Part shown: piece after piece, positions 1 through 6,875 of the stretch
Layout: every line of letters begins with the position of its first letter
Numbering within the stretch: the first letter of the stretch is position 1
From: Mycobacterium sp.
GTDB lineage: Bacteria > Actinomycetota > Actinomycetes > Mycobacteriales > Mycobacteriaceae
Reading direction: 5' to 3'
Length of the DNA: 14,295 nucleotides
Assembly (NCBI GenBank): GCA_028706695.1
Contig: JAQTVU010000013.1
Location: forward strand, 1 to 14,295
Notes under the pieces: model-generated
Seen by the model: the letters and a program-made list of their open reading frames with translations, nothing else
The model's database searches: none
What the model was told of the DNA's origin: nothing
Translations under genes and position numbers: made by a program

Positions 1-46
1 GTTTACACGAGTCAACTTGTATAAAGTCAGCGAGGCGCGAAATCCT

Positions 47-646
47 ATGGCCGACAACGAACTCGACGTGCGGAAGCTGCCCAAACCCGACAAGCACCCG
101 ACGATCTTCGCAACCTATGCCGACCTGCCGGTCGGCGGGTCGTTCGTGTTGGTCAACAACCATGACCCCAGGCATCTCCGTGAGGAATTCGAGGCCGAAT
201 ACGCCGGCAGCTACGGATGGGAATACATCGAGAAGGGGCCGACTGTCTGGCGGATCCGGTTCGTCAAGCTCACCACCACGCCGCTGCCGCGGATTCTGGC
301 CAACACCACCGACCTCGCGAGCGGCGTGGAGTCGGGCGGGGCCCGGGTGGCGTGGAAGCTGGATTTCCGCGAGCGCGACTTGGACTCGAACGTCATCACG
401 CTCCCGCCTGACGGCGCAATCGACACACACACCGGGGCCGACGTCGACGTCCTGATCCACGTGTTGTCCGGCACCGGCCGGCTGACCACCGAAGGGGGCA
501 CGATTGCGCTGGCTCCCGGTGCGCTGCTTTGGCTACCGCGCCGGTCACGGCGACAATTCCGCGCCGGTCCGGACGGACTGCGCTATCTCACCGTGCACCA
601 GAAGCGCCAGATTCTGCCCCTTACGCCGACCGTGCGGCAGGACTGA
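47..646 (+). CDS. DUF2249-cupin fusion protein
   Basis: Predicted 199-residue cytoplasmic protein with two domains. Residues about 10-75 look like DUF2249: the run NNHDPRHLREEFE near residues 37-49 and the Trp/Tyr-rich GWEYIEKGPTVWRIRF match that family. Residues about 95-185 form a cupin beta-barrel (THTGADVDVLIHVLSGTG, then LAPGALLWLP). The cupin His set is incomplete, so metal binding is uncertain. DUF2249 proteins are often found near nitrosative-stress, hemerythrin and denitrification genes; a role in gas or redox response is inferred from that and from the globin facing it. The open frame can be extended upstream to a TTG at 17, but ATG at 47 gives the natural DUF2249 start. The Shine-Dalgarno sequence is weak (GCGAGG around 30). 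There is no signal peptide or membrane segment. The enzymatic activity is unknown. Confidence 0.85.
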   Translation: MADNELDVRKLPKPDKHPTIFATYADLPVGGSFVLVNNHDPRHLREEFEAEYAGSYGWEYIEKGPTVWRIRFVKLTTTPLPRILANTTDLASGVESGGARVAWKLDFRERDLDSNVITLPPDGAIDTHTGADVDVLIHVLSGTGRLTTEGGTIALAPGALLWLPRRSRRQFRAGPDGLRYLTVHQKRQILPLTPTVRQD

Positions 647-659
647 TGGGCAGCCCCAT
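646..659 (+). terminator. Small inverted repeat after the DUF2249-cupin gene
   Basis: ATGGG and CCCAT flank a 4-base loop immediately at the stop codon. There is no T-run, so it is at most a weak hairpin terminator for the plus-strand gene, which converges on the globin 112 bp further on. Confidence 0.2.
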
Positions 660-770
660 GCAAACCCGTCGAGAAGACGCCGAGGTGGTCAGGGCACCCA
701 TGCCGTCGATGACCGTCCCGTGGGTAGGCGGGCACGTTGGAATGTCAAGCCGTGGCGATGACCATGGGCG

Positions 771-1214
771 TCAGCGTGGGATCATGGCGTCGAGTTCGGG
801 GGTGTCTGTGCCCGCCAGCCGCCGGTGCATGGCCCAGGCGATCCTGGCGGCCTGAATCTTTGCCCGCTCGGCGATCGGCCCGTGGAACATCTCATCGACG
901 GTGCTGTTCCAGGTATGCAGCCAGCGGACAAAGTGGCGGTCGCTCAGTGGGGTTCGTTGATGGATGAGTCGGTGGGCGTGCAATGCGTTGCCCCGGTAAA
1001 GTCCAGCGCGGAACAGCGTGGTCTCCCAGAAGTCGGCTATTACAGGGATGTGCGAGTCCAGGCCTTTAGCCCTCAGCTCGGTGAAGGGCCCGGCCAGGAT
1101 GTCATCGACCATCACCCGCCCGTAAAACCGGCGCAATAGCGCCTCGATATCCGCCCGGCCGGCCAGGTCGGCGCTCGCCGGCGGATGCAGCTCATCTTTG
1201 GGTTGACCATCCAC
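771..1214 (-). CDS. Group III truncated hemoglobin (trHbP type)
   Basis: A 147-residue heme protein of the 2-over-2 globin fold. Compared with Campylobacter Ctb, the group III prototype, the key positions are present: Tyr31 (B10, in RRFYGRV), His55 (E7, in DSHIPVIADFW), Trp63, His81 as probable proximal heme ligand (in NALHAHRLIH) and Trp98 in the G helix. Group III globins bind O2 very tightly and are linked to oxygen or NO handling; the physiological role here is inferred. Start choice: GAGGAG at 1224-1229 lies 9 nt before GTG 1214 but only 3 nt before the in-frame TTG 1220, so GTG is preferred. The gene lies 128 bp downstream of a cupin on the same strand. M. tuberculosis is known for group I and II globins (GlbN, GlbO), so a group III member points to a non-tuberculous species. 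Confidence 0.9.
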   Translation of the reverse strand: MDGQPKDELHPPASADLAGRADIEALLRRFYGRVMVDDILAGPFTELRAKGLDSHIPVIADFWETTLFRAGLYRGNALHAHRLIHQRTPLSDRHFVRWLHTWNSTVDEMFHGPIAERAKIQAARIAWAMHRRLAGTDTPELDAMIPR

Positions 1215-1245
1215 CAGCAACGTCTCCTCGCACGGCCCTCGGCAG

Positions 1246-1276
1246 GTATTTAGAGGACTATACTCATTGATATTAG
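1246..1276 (-). promoter_or_regulatory. AT-rich patch, possible globin promoter
   Basis: This 31-bp stretch is about 70 percent A+T in otherwise GC-rich DNA, some 30-60 bp upstream of the globin start. On the minus strand it carries TATAGT (1262-1257) as a -10-like hexamer. No convincing -35 box lies 16-18 bp above it, so the assignment is tentative. Confidence 0.3.
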
Positions 1277-1342
1277 CACCGGCTGGCGGGCGCGGCGGTG
1301 TGCCAGGCGCTACTTCGTCTGCGAATCAAGTTCGCCTGCAAA

Positions 1343-1675
1343 TCAAGCACTTTTGGCGACGGTCAGCAGGACGACCGAGTCTTCGACGGCCTGCAAACCA
1401 TGCCGGCTCTGCGGGATGACCAGGTGATCGCCGGGGGCACCGTCCCAACTGGTCTCGGGGGACGTCAACCGGACGCGCCCCTGCAATACCTGCAAGGTGG
1501 CCTCACCCGGGCTGTCGTGGTCGGATAACGCCGAGCCGGCGGTGAGGGCCACCATGGTTTGCCGCAGGGTGTGTTGGTGACCGCCGTACACCGTGTGTGC
1601 GCTGCGACCACTGGCGGCCCGGTGTGCGGCCGCCAACTGCTCGCGCGCGAGCGCGGTGAGCGAAATCTTGTCCAT
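1343..1675 (-). CDS. Small cupin-domain protein
   Basis: A 110-residue single-domain cupin. Residues 29-100 carry the barrel. His33 and His35 (VYGGHQHTLRQT), then His53 and Glu59 (SDHDSPGEATLQVLQGRVRL) form the first cupin motif, and PGDHLVIPQSRHGLQAVEDS with His92 forms the second, so a metal site is likely. Very similar small cupins are common in mycobacteria; substrate and function are unknown. The start is set by AAGGAG at 1684-1689, 8 nt before ATG 1675. The open frame continues upstream, but that part overlaps a degenerate gene scrap and has no cupin similarity. The globin follows on the same strand after 128 bp, and the two may or may not be co-transcribed. Confidence 0.85.
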   Translation of the reverse strand: MDKISLTALAREQLAAAHRAASGRSAHTVYGGHQHTLRQTMVALTAGSALSDHDSPGEATLQVLQGRVRLTSPETSWDGAPGDHLVIPQSRHGLQAVEDSVVLLTVAKSA

Positions 1676-1800
1676 CGGACGGACTCCTTCCTGGTCGAAA
1701 ATCTTGCTCCTGGCCGAAAGATCGTGCCGCGCAGGGCCCACTGCGAAGCGCGGCGAGGGACTCGCATCACGAGGTGACGACGAGCGATAGCCTGCGCGGA

Positions 1801-1972
1801 TCACGTTCCGGCGGGGCACCGTTTGCGGCTCGCCACGAGACGTGCCACGGCTACCTCGATTCCACGGGCCAATGCAGCGATATCGGCCACCGCATCGTAG
1901 TTGGGGAGAATGCCGAAGAAAACCTCGTCGGCGTAGCTCAGCACGGCCCTCGGTTCGCAATTGCATCGCCAT
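1801..1972 (-). pseudogene. C-terminal remnant of a second WS/DGAT
   Basis: Read on the minus strand, one frame gives MAMQLRTEGR (from 1972), then a one-base shift at about 1945 leads into a second frame reading VLSYADEVFFGILPNYDAVA and on to ARGIEVAVARLVA, ending at TGA (1801-1803). The spliced reading resembles the extreme C-terminus of mycobacterial wax ester synthase/diacylglycerol acyltransferases, in the same position as NITVTNNADNLDFGLVGC of the intact gene at 4850-6217. Nothing resembling the catalytic HHxxxDG part is present; the similarity stops about 30 bp before the cutinase stop codon. I read this as a decayed, truncated gene. The family call rests on recognition by eye. Confidence 0.6.
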
Positions 1973-2004
1973 CGCCGGGGATTCGCTTTCCCGCCCGCGG
2001 CGCC

Positions 2005-2748
2005 TCAGCGACCGCCGTCGATCTTGGCAACGGCGAACTCAGCGGCCTGATCGGTCATGCCGTTGAACCGGTACGAACTGTGTGCCGCACGACTGAAGCC
2101 GTCACTCGCACACACGGGATCATCGACCGCGCACATCTCGATGGTCTTGCCCGCGTAGAGATGCCCGATGGTGATGGGCGGGGCGTTACGGTCGACCAGC
2201 TGCACGACACCGTTGGAAGGTTTGCCGAACAAAACCACGGCCGCGACGTGCCGCGCGGTGTTCGGTGGCATCGGACCGGTGATCCCGGCGGGCAACGCAT
2301 ATCCGGGGGGAACGCTGTCGGCGGTGACGTAGGCCGCGACCGCGGCCCCCTGGGAGTAGCCGCCCACCACCACCATGGTGTTCGGGCAGCTCGCCGCCGT
2401 TTGCTCGACTTTGTTGCTGGCATCGACGACCCCATCGGCCGCCTGAGAAAAGTCAAGCGATGCGGGGTAATCCACGCCATAGGCATCGACCGACCTGCCG
2501 GGCAGTCGCTCGGTCAAGGCGTCGGCGAACGCCTGGCCGGTCGCGCCAAGGCCGGGCGGCTCCAACGTGCCGCGGGCGAAGATCACCTCTACATCGGGGC
2601 ACGGCTCGCCGTCTGCGGCTTTGCCGACCGAAGACGTGGACATGATCCCCGCCATCGCCAGCAGCGCCGCGGCGGCCCATCTCGACAGCGCGCTCAACGC
2701 CCGGCCGTGCCGGGGTGCGGGGCCGTTTGCCGGCACGGCAGTCTTCAC
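2005..2748 (-). CDS. Secreted cutinase-like serine esterase (CULP family)
   Basis: A 247-residue alpha/beta hydrolase of the cutinase family, predicted to be exported and to cleave short- to medium-chain esters or lipids at the cell envelope. Catalytic triad by motif: Ser132 in GGYSQGAAV, Asp210 in the DDPVC motif, His223 in AAHSSYRFNG. Cys50/Cys121 and Cys206/Cys213 match the two conserved disulfides. EVIFARGTLEPPGLG is the usual mycobacterial N-terminal block. Residues 17-45 (Arg-rich, then AAAALLAMAG, then VGKAADG) form a plausible signal peptide. The start is GTG 2748 with a weak AAGAG about 9 nt upstream; a later start is possible. It lies directly beside the WS/DGAT remnant. The window holds a second cutinase at 11835; the two share the family motifs but differ in the loop after the active-site Ser. 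M. tuberculosis has several such genes, and I cannot assign this one to a particular Culp. Confidence 0.9.
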   Translation of the reverse strand: MKTAVPANGPAPRHGRALSALSRWAAAALLAMAGIMSTSSVGKAADGEPCPDVEVIFARGTLEPPGLGATGQAFADALTERLPGRSVDAYGVDYPASLDFSQAADGVVDASNKVEQTAASCPNTMVVVGGYSQGAAVAAYVTADSVPPGYALPAGITGPMPPNTARHVAAVVLFGKPSNGVVQLVDRNAPPITIGHLYAGKTIEMCAVDDPVCASDGFSRAAHSSYRFNGMTDQAAEFAVAKIDGGR

Positions 2749-3150
2749 TTGCTTGGGACTCTTTTCGTCTCTGCGGACGATCGGACAGGTCGGCCACGTT
2801 CTGCGCCACCCGAGCGATCAGCCAATAGGCGGGTGTCAAACAGAATACTGCGCGCCACCGGGACGTCGATGACGCAGAGCGTTGGGCGACTCTGTGGACG
2901 AGTACGGCGGGGTCGTGGCGCGTCACGTGAGATGAGGACGGTCCGGCCTTGGGGTTAGCGGGGGCTAGCGGGCGGGTTTGAGCTGGACTTTTGAAAAGAA
3001 GCTGGCCGCGCGGTAGGAGATAGCGGCCGACGCCCTCCCGGCACGACGTTGCCATGCCTATGACGACCGTCTCGGACCGACGGGTCTCCGTAAACCAACT
3101 CAGCAGCACTGCCTGTAGTGAGACCCCGCGTACGTACATGAGCCGCGCAT
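2749..3150. other. Gene-poor interval between DUF3140 and cutinase
   Basis: About 400 bp with no convincing gene. A minus-strand open frame runs through it (to 3154) but lacks a Shine-Dalgarno sequence and family motifs and continues out of frame into the cutinase. Local structure: near-identical TTAGCGGGG / CTAGCGGGC at 2955 and 2965, an 11-bp palindrome CTTTTGAAAAG at 2988-2998, and GGCCGC...GCGGCC at 3004-3028. On the minus strand TTGACA lies at 2839-2834, but no good -10 box follows at 17 bp. The cutinase promoter is presumably here. Confidence 0.5.
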
Positions 3151-3492
3151 TCACCGGATCGGCTTCAACGGGTCATGCCCGATCGTCATCAGTTGGTGGC
3201 GCCAGCGCTCCTGCCCGGCAGTGGGTTCCATCTCCTCAGAACGTTCAGCGTGGACCCGGTCAACCACGGCCCGCATGATCTCCACGTCCCCGGCGTCGAG
3301 ATCGACTCGCCGCTTCTGCAGGATGTGCAACACCCGACGGCCGGTCTCGGTGCCGGCTTGATCGGGCACCTCCTCGGCCGCCTCGGTTGCCGACCGGGTG
3401 CGCAGCCACTCGAGCAACTCCCGAGAGGACATGTTCACGACGCGGTGGAACTCTTCCCACAGCGCCGGATCGACCTGGACGTGTTGGCTCAC
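3151..3492 (-). CDS. DUF3140 family protein
   Basis: A 113-residue soluble protein matching the actinobacterial DUF3140 family over its whole length: VDPALWEEFHRVVNMSSREL at residues 8-27, then LRTR, PDQAGTETGRRVLHILQKRR at 43-62, and the end motif WRHQLMTIGHDPLKP at 97-111. The family has no established function; the conserved charged helices suggest a nucleic-acid or protein-binding role, which is only a guess. The start is well defined: GGAGG at 3501-3505 sits 8 nt before GTG 3492. The frame stays open further upstream to 3648, but that part has no family similarity. It stands alone, about 400 bp from the cutinase and 272 bp from the LLM gene. Confidence 0.85.
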   Translation of the reverse strand: MSQHVQVDPALWEEFHRVVNMSSRELLEWLRTRSATEAAEEVPDQAGTETGRRVLHILQKRRVDLDAGDVEIMRAVVDRVHAERSEEMEPTAGQERWRHQLMTIGHDPLKPIR

Positions 3493-3764
3493 TGCCCCCA
3501 CCTCCGTTTGACGCAGTACCGAAACCGACGTCGTTCGGCTACCCAGGGCGGCGGACGGATAACCGTCATTCGGAAGGGCGGAATTGGCGCAGCTGTACGA
3601 CACCCACAACGGTGCGGTTCGCCTGGTCTGGCTGCGCGAACAGACCACCGGATTCTTCCGTGCGCATCGTCACGGCGCTGCGCCTGCCGCGCCGCTAAGG
3701 ATCGGCGGCGAGAAGATCGCGCCGATGCCAGGGCTGCTGAGCGCGTCACCGGACGCGCCGACGG

Positions 3765-4697
3765 TCACGCCAATTGCGGCGCTATCGCGTCGGCGACGAG
3801 TTCCAGGTGCGCGATGTCCGACAGGTCCAGCAGCTGGGTGTACACGCGCTGAATCCCGATGTCCTTCCAGGCGCCCAGGTTGTCGACGATCTCGGCCGGG
3901 GTGCCGACCAGTGGTGTGTTTGAGCGCAGCTCGTCCATGTCGCGCCCGATCGCCGCGGCGCGGCGGGCCACCTCGCGGTCGTCGCGGCCGGCGCAGAGCA
4001 CGAACGCGCCCGAGTAGGCGATCGCGTCGGCCGGCTTGCCGGCCGCGGCAAGCGCGTCGGCCACCCGCCGGTACTGCGCTTTGGCGACGTCCATCGGGGG
4101 GAAGGGAAGGTTGAACTCGGCCGCATAGGTGGCCGCCAGTTCCGGCGTGCGTTTGATCCCAACCCCGCCGATCACGATCGGTGGGTGCGGGCGTTGCGCC
4201 GGTTTTGGGAGCGCCGGCGAATCGGTGATGGTGTAGTGCCGGCCGGCGTAGCTGAAGTTCTCACCCGGTTTGGTCGCCCACAACCCGGTGACGATGGCCA
4301 ACTGCTCGCTGAGGCGGTCGAACCGCTCCCGCATCGAGGGGAACGGAATCCCGTACGCCTTGTGCTCGCGCTCGAACCAGCCGCTTCCCAGCCCCAGCTC
4401 CACCCGTCCCCCGCTCATGTCGTCGACTTGCGCGACCGCAATGGCCAGCGGACCCGGGTAGCGGAACGTCGCGGAACTCACCAGGGTGCCCAGCCGTATG
4501 CTCGTCGTTTCCCGCGCGATGGCGCCCAGCGTCACCCAAGAATCGGTCGGTCCGGGCAGGCCGTCGCCGCTCATCGCCAGATAGTGGTCAGAGCGGAAGA
4601 AGGCGGCGAAGCCGAGCTGTTCGGCGGCTTGGGCCACGGCGAGCTGGTCGGTGTAGCGGGCGCCCTGCTGCGGCTCGATGAAAACCCGGAATTCCAT
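3765..4697 (-). CDS. LLM-class F420-dependent oxidoreductase
   Basis: A 310-residue TIM-barrel flavin/F420 enzyme of the luciferase-like family. Motifs in order: FFRSDHYL (33-40), RLGTLVSSATFRYPG (68-82), the family signature SGGRVELGLGSGW (95-107), ERFDRLSEQL (124-133) and HPPIVIGG in the second half. Mycobacteria carry dozens of these; by family, hydride transfer with F420 on an unknown substrate is expected, and the substrate cannot be read from the sequence. Length is normal. The start is ATG 4697 with AGAGG only 4 nt upstream (4702-4706), itself part of the last, degenerate copy of the tandem repeat that fills the leader (see separate entry). It is cytoplasmic, with no signal peptide. 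Its neighbour upstream on the same strand, the WS/DGAT, ends 152 bp away, so a separate promoter is likely. Confidence 0.9.
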   Translation of the reverse strand: MEFRVFIEPQQGARYTDQLAVAQAAEQLGFAAFFRSDHYLAMSGDGLPGPTDSWVTLGAIARETTSIRLGTLVSSATFRYPGPLAIAVAQVDDMSGGRVELGLGSGWFEREHKAYGIPFPSMRERFDRLSEQLAIVTGLWATKPGENFSYAGRHYTITDSPALPKPAQRPHPPIVIGGVGIKRTPELAATYAAEFNLPFPPMDVAKAQYRRVADALAAAGKPADAIAYSGAFVLCAGRDDREVARRAAAIGRDMDELRSNTPLVGTPAEIVDNLGAWKDIGIQRVYTQLLDLSDIAHLELVADAIAPQLA

Positions 4698-4702
4698 GCG
4701 GC

Positions 4703-4777
4703 CTCTACATCTCCCTCTATGTCAGCTTCCCGCTATGTCAGGTCCCTCTATGTCAGCTTCCCTCTATGTCAGCATTG
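4703..4777 (-). repeat. Tandem 15-16 bp repeat in the leader of the LLM gene
   Basis: On the plus strand the core CTATGTCAG occurs four times, starting at 4717, 4733, 4748 and 4764 (spacing 16, 15, 16), embedded in CTCTATGTCAGCTTCC. A degenerate fifth copy (CTCTACATC, 4703) lies 12 bp before the first. In the sense of the gene each unit reads CTGACATAGAGGGA, so each carries a GAGGG or GCGGG Shine-Dalgarno-like core. The last copy supplies the probable ribosome-binding site of the LLM gene. Confidence 0.9.
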
Positions 4778-4849
4778 TGCGGACGGGTTTCGGCTGTGGC
4801 CCGCGCCGCAAAGCCGCGTCGCGTAGCGGCCCCAGGCAGCCGTGACCGC

Positions 4850-6217
4850 TCACGCGCCGACGGACCGTTCCAAATCCTTCAGCGACGTCTCCAGGTGGGC
4901 CAGCAGCCGCTGCAGGTGCGGGACGCTGCGGCGGCAGCCGACGAGACCGAAGTCGAGGTTGTCGGCGTTGTTGGTCACGGTGATGTTGGCCGCCAGCCCG
5001 TCGAGCGGGATCGACAGCGGATAGTTGCCGTCTAGGCGCGCACGCCGCCAGTACAGCGGCTGGGAACGACCCGTCGAGACGTTCGAGATGACGATGTTGA
5101 ACGGCGGTGGGCCGGCCGAAAGATAGCCCGGCATCAGCCCGAAGAACAGTCCCCCGACGTTCAGTGCCGAGAGGGCCAACTGGTGAACCGCGGGTAGCTG
5201 CCAGAACACCTCCTTGGTGTCACGGACCGACACGCTGATCGTCTCGAGCCGCTTCGCCGGGTCGTCGAGGTGGGTCGCCAGGTTGCACAGGAAGCTCCCG
5301 ACCATGTTGCCGCCACGGTCATCGTCGCGCTTCCGGAGGTTGACCGGGACCATCGCGACCAGCGGAGCATCCGGCAGCGCGTTCTGTTCCCGCAGATAGG
5401 CGCGCAGGGCTCCGGCCGACATGGCGAGTATGACGTCGTTGACCGTGACCCCGGCAGCCGACTTGACCGCCCTGACGCGTTGCAACGACCAGGATTGTGC
5501 TGCCACCCGTCGGGCCCCGCCGATCCGGACGTTGAACATCGTGCGCGGCGCCCGGAACGGCAGTGTGAGTTGCTGTTCGAGCAGCGCGGCCCGCGTGAGC
5601 TTGAGCGTGGACGGCGCCAATGCGAGCGCGGAACCTGCGGCACGGGCCACCCGCTGCCGCAGCGACGCCTTCCGGCGGTGGCTGCTCTTGCGCGGCCCGA
5701 CGTTCCACGGCACCCGCACCTGGTCATCGGCGGGATCGGCGCTGAAGGCGCGCTGCATCAGCCGCAGCGCCGACACACCGTCCATGAGGGAGTGATGGAA
5801 CTTCGTGTAAACCGCGTATCGCCCATCCTGCAGGCCCTCGACAAGGTGTGCTTCCCATAGCGGGCGGTGACGGTCGAGCAGGGTGCCGTGTAGCCGGGAC
5901 GCCAGCTCCAGCAGGTCACGGACCCGTCCCGGCTCGGGTAGGGCCGAGCGGCGCAGGTGGTAATCGAGTTCGACCTCCTTGTCGAACGACCAGGCGACAG
6001 TGGTGACTCCACCGAAGAAGGCGGGGTGCTTGCGGAACATCGGTTGCACCTCCGTGCACCCGAGCATGGCCTGATAGGACTCGCGGACGAAATGGGGTCC
6101 GGCGTCCTGCGGCGGCTCGAAAAGCTGAAGTGACCCCACATGCATCGGATGCTCGCGGGACTCCCCGAGCAGGAACAGGGCATCCATCGGCGATATCGGT
6201 TCCACGATCGACCCCAT
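4850..6217 (-). CDS. Wax ester synthase/diacylglycerol acyltransferase (WS/DGAT, Tgs type)
   Basis: A 455-residue acyl-CoA acyltransferase that by family makes triacylglycerol or wax esters for intracellular lipid stores. The N-terminal block SPMDALFLLGESREHPMHVG (9-28), PLWEAHLVEGL (119-129), the catalytic HHSLMDG (141-147, HHxxxDG), VTVNDVILAM (257-266), VPVNLRKRDDD (290-300) and NIVISNVSTG (374-383) occur in the normal order, and length is typical. The second catalytic-type Asp is intact, so an active enzyme is expected. The start is unsettled: ATG 6217 has GGAAGGA touching it (6218-6224), while GTG 6205 has GGGG 6 nt upstream; homology begins only at about residue 9. M. tuberculosis has about 15 paralogs and I cannot name the ortholog. 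A scrap of a second member lies at 1801. Confidence 0.93.
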   Translation of the reverse strand: MGSIVEPISPMDALFLLGESREHPMHVGSLQLFEPPQDAGPHFVRESYQAMLGCTEVQPMFRKHPAFFGGVTTVAWSFDKEVELDYHLRRSALPEPGRVRDLLELASRLHGTLLDRHRPLWEAHLVEGLQDGRYAVYTKFHHSLMDGVSALRLMQRAFSADPADDQVRVPWNVGPRKSSHRRKASLRQRVARAAGSALALAPSTLKLTRAALLEQQLTLPFRAPRTMFNVRIGGARRVAAQSWSLQRVRAVKSAAGVTVNDVILAMSAGALRAYLREQNALPDAPLVAMVPVNLRKRDDDRGGNMVGSFLCNLATHLDDPAKRLETISVSVRDTKEVFWQLPAVHQLALSALNVGGLFFGLMPGYLSAGPPPFNIVISNVSTGRSQPLYWRRARLDGNYPLSIPLDGLAANITVTNNADNLDFGLVGCRRSVPHLQRLLAHLETSLKDLERSVGA

Positions 6218-6410
6218 TCCTTCCGGGTGTGCTGTCCACCTGACACAGCTCCTTTAACCGAAAATGGCGTCAGCCACACCGGTTGCGCACACTCGCTTGG
6301 TAAGGGCGCTCGTGGCGGTCGCTCGCGACGGCCGCCCGCACGGCGGCGGAATCTACCACTCCCGCGCGGTGCCGCTCACTCAGCCCCGGCCGGCTTGCGG
6401 CGCCGGCGGA

Positions 6411-6875
6411 TCAGCACCGGGTTCGTTGCGGCGCGACGATCGGCGGCCGGCGACACCGTGTGCGGCGGGACGCGTCCAGGTGCCGCATGGCTTCATGCAG
6501 CGAATCGGTCACCGGCAGCACCGACGAATCGTCGACGACACTCAGATAGGGCTGCAATGCCGGCCCCGTGACCAAGATCAGCAGCATGCCCGCTTCGCGA
6601 TACCAGTAGCCGAGCGCGAGGAGCGCCCGCCACGCCGGTCGGGTCAGCGAACCCAGCTTGCGCAGGTCCAGCACCAAGGGGGTACGCACCGAGATGAACC
6701 TGGCCAGCGCCGCACTCACCGCTTTCATGTTGGCGGTGCTGATTTCTCCGTCCAAAGTGACGACCATGGCACCGTTGCGGGCTTGCGCCCGTACCCAAGC
6801 GCCGTCGCACCGGCTGACATACCCACCGTCGTAACGGGTAACACCTATGCCAACATGGTTCGGACTCAACGTCAT
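6411..6875 (-). CDS. STAS-domain protein (anti-sigma-antagonist-like)
   Basis: A 154-residue soluble protein. Residues about 30-135 form a STAS domain: GAMVVTLDGEIST (35-47), RTPLVLDLRKLGSLTRPAWR (64-83), MLLILVTGPALQPYLSVV (97-114) and a final helix. STAS proteins usually bind anti-sigma factors or sit in larger regulators. The canonical phosphorylation loop DSSG is absent; the equivalent stretch reads SLTRPAW, so control by the usual Ser phosphorylation looks unlikely. The Arg/Cys-rich tail (RTRCRRPP...RTRC) is unusual. The start is clear: AGGAGG at 6882-6887, 6 nt before ATG 6875. It is monocistronic by spacing (193 bp to the WS/DGAT, 369 bp from the transporter). No anti-sigma kinase gene is adjacent. 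Confidence 0.82.
   Translation of the reverse strand: MTLSPNHVGIGVTRYDGGYVSRCDGAWVRAQARNGAMVVTLDGEISTANMKAVSAALARFISVRTPLVLDLRKLGSLTRPAWRALLALGYWYREAGMLLILVTGPALQPYLSVVDDSSVLPVTDSLHEAMRHLDASRRTRCRRPPIVAPQRTRC

Noticed and set aside
646..855. A 69-residue plus-strand frame starting at an ATG that overlaps the DUF2249-cupin stop (TGATG)
   Set aside because: The overlap looks like coupling, but the product has no recognisable features and the last 85 bases are antisense to the conserved C-terminus of the globin.
1319..1347. Direct repeat GC(G/A)AATCAAG twice
   Set aside because: Two 10-bp copies 18 bp apart at the end of the cupin gene are too little to call a site.
1774..2958. A 394-codon plus-strand open frame
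   Set aside because: It runs antisense to the cutinase, whose motifs are complete; its own product is Arg/Gly-rich with no family pattern. This is the usual shadow in GC-rich DNA.
2453..3154. A long minus-strand frame upstream of and overlapping the cutinase
   Set aside because: It is in a different frame from the cutinase, has no Shine-Dalgarno sequence or family motif, and its second half is a shadow of the cutinase.
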